From Arenicola marina (lineage: Eukaryota; Annelida; Polychaeta; Arenicolidae): a stretch of 64,000 nucleotides of DNA. Both the position numbers and the translations under genes were made by a program. Where the stretch lies: positions 16,313,911 to 16,377,910 of the forward strand of contig OZ025256.1 of the NCBI GenBank assembly GCA_964019135.1, written 5' to 3'. The notes under the pieces are model-generated. The model ran no database searches and was not told where the DNA came from. It saw nothing but the letters and a program-made list of their open reading frames with translations. Positions 46,222 through 58,200 of the stretch are shown one piece after another. Positions within the stretch are counted from its first letter, which is position 1. Each line of letters opens with the position of its first letter.

Positions 46222-49200
46222 CTCACCACAGTCACGCTCGTCGCTGGCGTCATCGCAGTCTTTCTCGGCGTCGCAGAACCATGTCGAATTAATACATTGG
46301 CCGTCATCGCACGGGCGTTCAGACGGGTCAGAGCACGGACCTGCGAAAGAGACAGATCGAGGCAAAGTTAACGAAACACCCGAGACAGACAAGGCTTTAG
46401 TCACGTCATATAATACAGTTTAAAGAAGACGAATAAATAAATAAATCACAAAATATGAATGAAAATTAATGCACAATTCTAAATGAAAAATAAAAAGATT
46501 ACAACCAATATTTTAAATACACCCTTTCAAAACAACACAGTAAAAAGCTATCCTAATTATGTAACAATACACAATTACTTAAAGCACTGATATTAACAAC
46601 GGCCAGCAAGACGCCGAGGATATCATTAGGAACAATTGTAGTCGACGTTATAATGTTGAGTCAATACCTGGTGGTGGTCCTGCTGAAAAGAGAAAGGTAA
46701 TATTGTATGAGACATAATAAAGAGAATCAATGTGTTTTCTGAAGATGCATTATCGGTAATCAAAAATGTATAATACTTCAAAATCACTGCCAGGTTTACG
46801 TTGGTATGTCTTAGCAAAATTAGCGCTAGATATAGGTAAAAAAATATGTTACGTTTGTACATTGGCAATAACAATGGGGTTTCATTTGAAATGCAGAGAA
46901 ATTCGATGACACGCATCAAATGTTCGTATCAATTTCCTGATTTAGTTATTTTGATCTAATTGATTCCCACATTACTAATCATTGAATTGTTAGTGGGAGG
47001 GTGGGGGGAATGGGTAGATGGCACTGATGCAACGCGTTGACAGTTCTCAAAAGTGACGTAATCATATCACTTGTTGCTAATTGTGCTGGATTCAAGTGCT
47101 AATCTCATCTTCAAAGAGGTTCAGGTCGATTTCTATGAAAGGGTGTCAAGCGTTACTGACACATGGTGAACGGATGTGATGGGAAATACAATAAATAACG
47201 AAAACCGAACGGTAAGAGGCAGTCAACAAGAACAGTAATACTAATAACAGCCACATCTCTACCAAAACCAGAGAATATATGTCTCATCATGAAACATACA
47301 TGAAACAGAAAAGGTGTTCCACTGAAGCAACATGTGTGCCCTCTTGGAATAGTCAAGTACCCTGAGACATGATTCAGGAGCGTCGTTCACCAACACATGT
47401 TGGCAAAGATCCTTGACCAACATCTCCGAAAACGACCTCGCACGGACGAGAACGGGAAAATAATCACAAAGGTACTTCACAATGTAGTCACCGATCCCGA
47501 TCACCGAAAGCGACAATATGACAATATGACAAGGTGAGGAAGTCCCAGCACTGCATTCTCGCCCTTTCCCCCTGCCCATCGATAGCGGAAAGCGGCAATA
47601 TGACAACATGAGAAGGTGAGGAAGTCCCAGCACTGCATTCTCACCCTTTCCCCCCGCCCAACGAAAGGGGAAAGCGGCAATATGACAACATGACAGGGGG
47701 GGGGGGTAGTCCCAGCACTGCATTCTCGCCCTTTCCCTTCGCCCAACGATAGCGGAAAGCGGCAATATGACAATATGGCTATGAATTCCGCGGACCGAAA
47801 GTGCCAGAAATATGTAGGGTCTGGGACAGACAGAGAACGGACAGGACAATGACGCAGACAGATAAAGAACAGCCATATTGTAATACATTGTGGAAAACAG
47901 CTGGTATCTTATTTACATAATGCCACATACAGATAATGACGCAGACATATAATGACAAGGTCAGATAATGACACAGCCGGACAACGATGCAGACAGATAA
48001 CGATGCAGCCAAATAATGACACAGTCAGATGATACCGCCAGATAATGACGCATCCGGATAATGACACAGCCAGATAATGACGCATCCAGATAACGACAAA
48101 GTCAGATAATGGCACAACCAGATAATGACACAGCCAGACAAAGACGCAGCCAGATAATCACAGTCAGATAATGGAACAGCCAGATAATGACACAGCCAGA
48201 TAATGACGCAGCCAGATAATGAAAGCCAGATAATGAAATCCAGATAATGACACAGCCAGATAATGACACAGCCAGATAAAGGCACAGCCATATAATGACA
48301 CATCCAGACAAGGACGCAGCCAGATAATGACACAGCTAGATAATGACGCAGACAGATGTTGAAATGCCCAGGATGATAAAAAAAAATTATTCACACATAT
48401 AATACCACAACTAGATACAGACGCAGATAGTCAATTACGCACAGAGATAATGACACGGACTGATAAATTGTTGTTGGCATCCGTCCTTCTGCGAAAGACG
48501 ATGGATTTGCAGCTTTGTTTGGTTTAAGTTATACGATTCGTAACGCGGCATTTACGCTGATGACTGATTAAGCCTATCGGTGATCGACAGAGCTTTCCGC
48601 AGTCATCGCAACGGTGACCTGTCGATAGATCTTGGTTTTTGCTCGCTGGTGGACGTCTAGATTGGCGTTTCAAGCCCAGTTTCACAAACCATAGCGAGTC
48701 GTGGTGGGCCATTCCGTCAGGCACGACACGTGCCCATCCCCTCTTTTGGGATGCCAAGTCCTCCCAAGAATCTGGATCGATGCCGAAAGCCTTCATGTCC
48801 CGCTTACAAACATCCTTAAACCTAAGTTTTGGCCGTCCAGTTGGCCTTTTTCCGTCGACGAGTTCACCGTATAGCACACCCTTGGGAATGCGTTCATCTT
48901 GCATACGATGAACGTTCTCAAGCCAACGTAGACGACTTTGCTTCACAAGAGCAAGAATGCTTGGTAGGTTTGCCCGGGCTAACACTTCAGCATTCGTGAC
49001 CTTGTCTTGCCAAGATATGCCTAAAATGTTTCGCAGGCAACGAAAATGGAAGTTATTCAATTTACTTTCTTGGCCACAATACGTAGTCCACGTGTCACTG
49101 CCATACAGCAAGCTACTTAGAACGCACGCCCTGTAGATTAGCATTTTGACTGATAAATACGGTCTCGGATACCCCTTAAAGCAATATATTCTGTCATTTT

Positions 49201-52200
49201 TTGTATTACCAACCTCTTCTTCATGTCAAATAAGTACATTCTGTCTTGAATATAAATCCTGAAAGCCTGCGGGCTATCCGGAGAGAAGCATTTTGGTCAA
49301 CGGAGCAGAAGTTGGTGGCCGGCTTTATATCCCTACGCGCCTGTTCGCAGTTCGCTATTTCGTGTGTGATGTCGACCCCAGCTCGCTATCACGTCCGCGC
49401 GCGATATAATAAACCGCGCAGTTTTATGTTGAAATGTTTCTTTTACAGACTCAAAGAGATATGAAAACATACGCATCATAAATTTTGAAATACTTTTAGT
49501 CTTGATTCTAAAGTGTAAAAAATCTAAGATGGCGCATGTAAGCATATTGCTTTAAAACTTAAAGCCACTACACTTACCGTCGCATGCCTCGTCGCTGCGG
49601 TCCAGGCAGTGCGGCCACCCATCACAGAAGAACAGTTGCGGCAGACACAGACCAGTGGCACACTGGCTCCACGTGGTGTTGCTCACAAATAGCAGAAGCT
49701 CGATGGGTTCTCGAACCTCATCGCGAGGAGGACATGCTGAAAATATCATCAACCAAGGGATGCTCAGTATAATAATACTCTGACACTTGAGTCTGTTCCT
49801 TATGTTAATCGTGAGTATGAAATTGACAGACACTAAGCCCCGCCCACACTTGAATCCTTTCGCTTTAATCGTGAGTATGAAATTGACAATCATAGCTGAT
49901 GGGGCGGCAGGCGGCCGGCGGGGGGCTAGGGGCGGGGAATAGGGGTATTGATGCAGTGTTGTCTCCTCCACCTTTCCAGCGTAGAGACTCATTTGTTTTC
50001 ATGCAAAATTTACTGCAGCATTGGAGTGGATCATGTTTCTTTTTTTTGGTACGGAAGCCTTTGTGTACTCAGAGTGCTGATGTTTGTGGTCGAATAGATT
50101 GGCACATAAAGGAAAGTATGATTGAATTGGTTGGGTAATTTCCGAGCGCTCTCTTCAATTTTAACGAAAATATCGGCCAAAAATTAACGGTGTGAACGGC
50201 ATTAATGAATTTGATTATAGATGTAAAGTCAAATTTATTAATGCCGTTCACACCGTTAATTTTTGGCCGATATTTTCGTTAAAATTGAAGTGAGCGCTCG
50301 GAAATTTACAGACCGGCTGCAGGACCGAGATACCCAAATAATTCAATCATACGTTCCTTTCTGTGGCAATCTATTCGTCCTATATTATCCGAAGTAATCT
50401 TGCACATGATGAAGCTTCATTGACCACACACATCAGCCGTTAAACAGACTAAAAGAAGGAGCATGCACATAACGTTGTATAGCAATGGTTGCCATTGAAT
50501 GCAATTGAGACAATGGAGACAGTAGACGTCACAACAAGCGTGAGCTCCTTCTTTTAGCTTTCCTTTTAGGCAGAGATTTAGGTCTGATTTTCCGATGTTT
50601 GCCGATTGTTACGATTTCACACACGTTACACTAAAATGTACCAAACATAATGTATTACAACGCCATAATCGTAGTTATTGTAAATGGTGTTCTTTAAAAG
50701 GCGATCATTTTCTTTCGATCTGTGGCGGATTTTACGAACGCAAATTGGCCGGCTACGGAGGTTAGTCGGTTAAAGTTACCATGTAAATGATAGGCGATTT
50801 TTCGTCGACTAAGCCCCATAGCCGGCTAAACTATGTACGTGAATTAGGCCACTGGCATCTCGCACTTACAGCAGCTCGTCTCGTCACTATGGTCATCGCA
50901 GTCGGGGAAGCCATCGCACTGTACACCCGGGTGTACGCAGTCGCCTGACCCACAGACAAAGAAGCCAGGTGGGCAACCTGTCAGGGGAGAGCATACGAAG
51001 TGTATATAAAGTGAAACTATACAGGTAGGCACATGGTTAAATGAAGAGAGTGAACCTGCGCAGAATGCAATACTGGTGAAATTCCTGATAAACAACCCAT
51101 TGTTTTATTATATTGTATTGTATTGTATACACATCCTCCTATCTTGCTCAGCTCTGTTCGTTATCGTTGTCACAATACCTCATGAACACCCGTGTTCTCC
51201 GTCACTGTCTCCTTACCTCTTGAACACCCCTGTCATCCACTACTGTCTCCTTACCTCTTCAACACCCCTGTCATCCACTACTGTCTCCTTACCTCTTCAA
51301 CACCCCTATCACCCAACACTCTCTCCTTACCTCTTCAACACCCCTGTCATCCACCACTGTCTCCTTACCTCTTCAACACCCCTATCACCCAACACTCTCT
51401 CCTTACCTCTTCAACACCCATGTCATCCAACATTGTCCAATTACCTCTTAAACACTCCTGTCATCCACCACTGTGTCCTTACCTCTTGAACACCCTGCCT
51501 CCTCGTCACTATTATCCAGGCAGTCGACAACTCCGTCACACCAGCGACGCGCTTGCACGCATGCGCCGTTCGTGCATGAAGTGTTGAAGCGACGAAGTTG
51601 GGTCAAGGTGTAGAGGAAAAAGACGTCCTGAACGGGCTGCCCATCCGGAGTCACACGCTCAAGGTTATTGCATTGATCTAAAAAATATAAATGTGACACA
51701 AAATAGATAAATGGAACAATTAATAAATAAAATAAATAAATAAATCATAAAACAAATAAAAGAATGTAAAAAATAGATCAGAAAAAAAATATTAATACAC
51801 CCCAGCGCGACCTTGAATACGCCATGGATACCGCGCCGTTGAAAGAGAAGGAGGGTGCAGAGGGGGGGGGGGTACTGATGTCGCCAGTGGGGCGAAATGT
51901 TGACTTCTACTGATTGGAGGAAAACTGCAAGTCGCAGGAGATATCAGCAGTACAGAGGGCTGGTGGTCGGACGAGGGGGGCAATAATCTCCATTAAACTG
52001 ATAGCAGTAGAGATTGGATGGAGAACAAACAGATTGGTAGAATGTACCGGCTGACAGTGCATCAGGGGATTACACAAACGATTGTACAACGATTACAGAA
52101 GATCATTATCCAAAACAGTACCGGCAAAGCACGCCTATGACTAATTGCAGTATACTTAGTTACGTATATAAGTAAGTACATGTATAAACACGTGTTAGAA

Positions 52201-55200
52201 TATATATATTTACAAGGATATATATTTTTACAAGGATATCTATTTTTACAAGGGTATATATATTTTTACAAGGATATATATTTTTACAAGGATATATATT
52301 TTTACAAGGATATGTATTTTTACAAGGATATATATTTTTACGAGAATATCATTAATATAGAAATACATATTTTTACAAAATTATATACATATATTTATAT
52401 AGGAATATATAAATATACATAAAAGAAGATGATTTTTCATTTGTAACTTATATAAGGATCTGCGGAATAAATACTTATTGCCTCCAATTGCACTCGGCAT
52501 ACAAAAAATCCTAGTAATCTAAAAAAAACTTTGAAAACTGTATCTACTAAACCAAAAACCTCCATGATCGCTTTCCTAAAAGCAGTTTTCATCATTAAGT
52601 TAATTGTGTTAGTATCATAATCTTTTCTAAATAAACATTTACCTTACCCTACTATATCATAACATGCATATATATCAATATCAATTATACATGAGTCAAC
52701 ATGAAAATATAGAACTCATGCAGTAATACAAGTCACTCTTGCATTGAACAGAAGTTAAACATCAAAAAGCCATATTGCGATGTCAACATGGCAAAACTAT
52801 GACCAATGCGTATAATAAGAACGTATTATCAATTCAGCTTTAATTAAGCAACATTAAAAAGAAACCCTAAACAAATCCTAACCCTAGTCTACATTAGAGA
52901 ATGCAGCGACCACTAGCCACCAATCAGCGGGACTCAATGGAGAGCTCACCGTTGCACGTTGTTTCATCCATGGAATTCCTGCAGTTGACTTTGCCATCGC
53001 ATGTTAGGCCAAGGCTAATGCACTGTCCGTCACCACACGCAAACATGTAGTCTTCGCAGGCTGAAATATGACTAAACCATTGCATTGACTTCATATCAAA
53101 ATGCACACGAACTGGAATAAACACGAAATGCAAGTGGTTTTGGCATTAAGACGACAAGGCGTAAAAAACTGAACTAAAGTTTTTTAAATCTGAACATTGC
53201 ATTTTCTACTGTTGTAAGTATTATTTCGATGGCTAACACATTGATACATACACATGCAATATATATACGTCATTACCATATACATCATTACTATATCAAA
53301 ATATAAAATACAGCTTAATATCATCGAAAGCATAACAAAATATATTGTCGATTGTTTCATATTCAGGATTATCACGATTGTAGCCTAATGTTTCGTCTTG
53401 AGTTTAATTTCTTTATCTGATCGTGTGCACCTTAATTCGGACAATGTCCAAGCCAAAACATTTTCGGTGGGAAACATTATACCAATATGTGTTCTATAGT
53501 TTTTCTTCGGATATAGCACAGGTGGCCTTCATCTTCCAGCTCCTCCGTGACTAAGTTATACATGTCTGAATATCGAGTTTGGCCAGTACGTTGTCCTGTT
53601 GTATAAATTTGATAAACATCTTTTACTTTCATTTCTTCAATACATGACCGGTTGCTCTCATTGACCTCATCATGAACTGGGTGTGCTCGGTCAGTGCTAG
53701 ATCTGGTTTTTATATATATCTGCCAACTGGTTGGTAATACAGCGTGCCATTTTAATATCTTTTTGCGGACAAATATGTGATATTGATGTAGAGGGAATAT
53801 ATTTTTGAAAGGCAGCGTGTTTTTTGGGGTTTTTTCGCGCTTCTAGTGAGAATGCGCTCTGCCATTGGCTGAGTAAATACCTGTTCACGGCCTGTGATTG
53901 GCTCAGGATATTCAGGCGACAAATCCGTTACTTAGTTATCACTGATTACTGACCTTGTAACTATGCTTAACAACGCTAGAGTGAGGGCTGAGCCGTTGCG
54001 TGTTCATGCGATGTGCATGGGCAGGACTTCTCTCGCTCGGCTACTTATAGGGAATCCATAATAATCAACTGCGGTTCTAGGGTAATAGGGAGGCCGTCCT
54101 CCCTGGATTCGCAACTACACACATTATGAACACGCAACGGCAATTCTAGGGCACTCCGGCGGCCGGCCGCCCGGGGCTGCAACCACTGTAGGCATTACAA
54201 CGCATCGGCGGTGGCAGCCGGCCTCCCGGGGCTTGCAACCACTGTAGGCATTACAACGCATCGGCGGTGGTAGCCGGCCTCCTGGGGCTTGCAACCGCTG
54301 CAGGCATTTTAACGCAACGGCGGTTCTCGGGCACTCCGGTGGCCGGCCTCCCGGGGCCTGCAACCACTGCATGCATTATAACGCAACGGCGGTTCTGGGG
54401 CACTCCAGTGGCCGGCCTCCCGGGGCCTGCAACCACTGTAGGCATTACAACGTAACGGCGGTTCATGGGCAGGCCGGTGGCCGGGCTCCCGGGGCCTGCA
54501 ACCACTGTAGGCTTTATAACGCAACGGCGGTTCTCGGGCACTCCGGTGGCCGGCCTCCCGGGGCCTGCAACCACTGCATGCATTATAACGCAACGGCGGT
54601 TCTGGGGCACTCCAGTGGCCGGCCTCCCGGGGCCTGCAACCACTGTAGGCATTACAACGTAACGGCGGTTCATGGGCAGGCCGGTGGCCGGGCTCCCGGG
54701 GCCTGCAACCACTGTAGGCTTTATAACGCAACGGCGGTTCTAGGGCACGCCAGTGGCCGGCCTCCCGGAACTTGCAACCACTGTAGGCATTACAACGCGA
54801 CGGCGGTTCTAGGGCACTCCGGTGGCCGGCCTCCAGGAACCTGCAACCACTGTTGACATTACAACGCAACGGCGGTTCTAGGGCACTCCGGTGGCCGGCC
54901 TCCCGGGGCCTGCAACAACTATAGGCATTACAACGCAACAGCGGTTTTAGGGCACTCCGGTGGCCGGCCTCCCGGAACCTGCAACCACTGTAGGCATTAC
55001 AACGCAACAGCGGTTCTAGGGCACTCCGGTGGCCGGCCTCCAGGGGCTTGCAACCACTGTAGGCATTACAACGCAACAGCGGTTCTAGGGCACTCCGGTG
55101 GCCGGCCTCCAGGGGCTTGCAACCACTGTAGGCATTACAACGCAACAGCGGTTCTAGGGCACTCCGGTGCCCTACCTTCCGCATTACAAAGCAGTTTACA

Positions 55201-58200
55201 GGACATGGGATAAGACATGGTGAGGTACATGTATCTTACGTTCCACGCAGTTGGCCTCATCACTGCCGTCGGCACAATCACACTGCCCATCACAGGCCAC
55301 GGAGTAGTCAAAGCAAAGGCCATCCCCACACTGTCCCTGGCTGCAGACTATGCCAACAAAGACACATCGCGGACACAATTTAAATGAGGAAAGATAAGAA
55401 AATAAAATAACAATAAGTAACAATAACAAAGTATATTCGTGTTTTTCACATAGATCAAGAAACCAATGCCTGCGATACATGTTAGGTAATTAAACTGGTG
55501 GCACTGCGCCCATAATAACCACAGTGTGATATCATTTGTGTTGCTATACTATTAATTTCATACAATGCTACATACAACAAGATGATACACCAAGACATAA
55601 AAGATAATATATAAAATACATAATACATAATACGACAATACCTTAATAAATGAAGTCACATTGGGAATGTATATTTGAATACCTGAAGTCACATTGGGAA
55701 TGTATATTTTTGATGCAGTCACGCGAGGATGGTTTTTGTGAGTCAGATAGAGCCAATACAGCTTCAGGGTATAGATTTAAACCTTGAAAATGGAACTGAA
55801 GATCTAGTATAGGGGTTGGTAGCTTATCTATTATATAAAAAAATTGTTTGAGTTGGTCGGTACTGGAAGTAACCACGTTTGTGGGAGAACTTTTTGTCTC
55901 AATAACGAAACAAGAAGTCAGTGGGACGCTGATGATGACGAAAATCGACTTTGGCTCAAAGAGCGTGTCTTTTGAAACATGCTGAACCAAACGGCGACGA
56001 TATTCGATGATTATTCATTCACTTATTAATAACTAAGGTTATTTCTTCATTCCAGTAGCTTAACTATCGCATATACCGAGTCCCTTGGTTTGAATTTTAA
56101 ATTGAAAGTAAAAGCGTCGTTTTGGCGAAATTCTATCGGCGCCGTGGGTGAACGGTGTTACCAATGGTCCTTTTCTCTCTTATTAAAACTACTTAATATG
56201 GAGTCATAGTGATGGTAGCGGTCGCCCAATTAGGTGGGCAGATGGGACTACTTACGGCCTTCAGCGGCCAATCTGGGCTCAAAATGGCCTTCAATTGCCA
56301 ATTTGGGCTCAATCCCGCTTTCAACGGGCAACGTTCGCCACTTAGACGTTATGAAAGGCAAATTGCGCGCTGCGGGCACTACTTGGAACCATGGGCGCAC
56401 TGCATCAACCGATGTTAACATAGTTTTGCAGGTAAAACTGTGCTTTCACTACCGTCATTCGTGGAAATGGAAGTAAGATTGGAACGTACGGTTTGTATTA
56501 TTCAGATGGCCATGCCACAACTCTTTGTGATATTGGAAGTCGATATCTGAAGGCGTTCGAGCCGAAATTGTCCATTGAAAGCTGTATTGGGCTCGCTGTA
56601 AGCGCAATTTAGCCCAAATTGGACCCCTGTGATGCTGGTGCTGGATAAGCACAACCTAACGGCTGCTGTTCCACGCGGGCTGTTTAACAGATAGAGGGCG
56701 CTATTTCGAGTGAATACGTCTAAATCCTGACTTTCTACGTGTGCTTGGTTACGCCCTAATCTCTGTTCTGAGACTTATTAATGCTATATTACGGAGCCCT
56801 CTAGCGCCCAAACTAAGCGTACTAGGCCAGAAGCGAATGCCGATTCCTCACAAAAGTCGACGTTTGCCCGTCTTTTTCAACCAATCCTGACTCTCTAGCG
56901 TCGCTATTAAGCGAACGGCGGCCATCGCAACCCGAAAGAGTGCCGGTTGATATCGTTTTTTTGACTTATAATAGGAGCGTCTGCAGGGAGGTGTGCACCT
57001 CTTGCGAGCGCTCTAGCGGCCAAACTAAGCTTCCTAGAGCAATTATATTGCGATTTTCGCTGGTCAACCTTACATCTCTCTGTCGCTTTATGCCAAATCT
57101 GGGTTCCCTAGCTCGAATATTAACCGAGTTATGGCCCTTTGAAGTTCGAAACGCCACTTACGCGAGGTGGACGTCAAGTTTTTCCGTAACATCCATGCCA
57201 TTGGGCACACATGACGTCACTGACGCTTACCAAATGGAACAAATTGGCTTTGTAACTGTTCATGTTACTTACTTATGAACTTATAGTGATATTACCTAGT
57301 GGCTAAATAGGTGAAAATGAAACGATTTCACAATTTGGTCGGGTAACTTCAACTTCGACGTCATTTTGGACGCACACGTTTCGGTACGGCGAAGAAAGCT
57401 ACCCACGGCAGCATTTGTCTCTGGATATAAGGTACAACGTCAAATAAGTCGGAAGTCGCCATGAAGTATAATCACAGAGTAATGGCCTTTGTAAAACTAT
57501 GACGTCGTGAGTTCATGGTGACGTCATGATGTGACGCACGACAGCCCAAGTAGCAATGGGCCAAAGTTCACTGTCACAACTTATTGGACTAAAGAGTTAG
57601 GCGATAGAAAGAATAGTCCTTCAGCTATGGCTTGACGAAATGGCCAAAAGTTGCCTTAGTTTATCATTGCGGAGACACGGATATCGACGACAAAATCAAA
57701 GAATACTGCAGGCAAAGTGATATAGCAACTCATTTGTTTCTTGCGCTAGTCCTCTGGAGATGAATGTTCTCTACCATTTGGCGCCAAGAACACAGCTCTA
57801 GCTTGTTTTTTTTCTGATTTTTGACAAGTTTTTCAAGGTGTACACAATCTCCATTCACTCATAATTGGCGGTCCCGCAAAGGTGTCGTCCCACTTCGAAG
57901 CCCTCTAGCGCCGTAACTAGACAATATCCGTCTAGGTGAAGCATTAAGTGATCTGTAGATGATTATTGGCAACTAGTTGGCGAAAAGATTGCAATTTTAG
58001 TATTTTTATCTGATTTTTGACGATTTTTCTTAAAGGAGCAAGAATCTGTATGTTTATCATTAAGCCAATTGTTTCGTTGCCATGGGAACGAAAAATAATA
58101 TTGCGATCGCCGTGTTTGTGCTGCAGATTGCTTTGCGATGATAGTACATCAATGTGTGGTGAAGGAGACTGAAATAACTTGAACGGAAGTAGGTCATAGT

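Noticed and set aside
47501..48394. Frames rich in [15 protein letters not shown]
   Set aside because: Repeat translation of CCAGATAATGACACAG and the 87-bp unit; hydrophobicity is accidental, not membrane segments.
54125..55184. CRISPR-like array or a 291-aa repeat protein
   Set aside because: Units are contiguous without unique spacers, the genome is eukaryotic, and the frame is a translation of a satellite open on both strands.
55643..55990. 115-aa minus-strand frame
   Set aside because: No recognisable domain; lies in a protease intron and includes a local 25-bp duplication.
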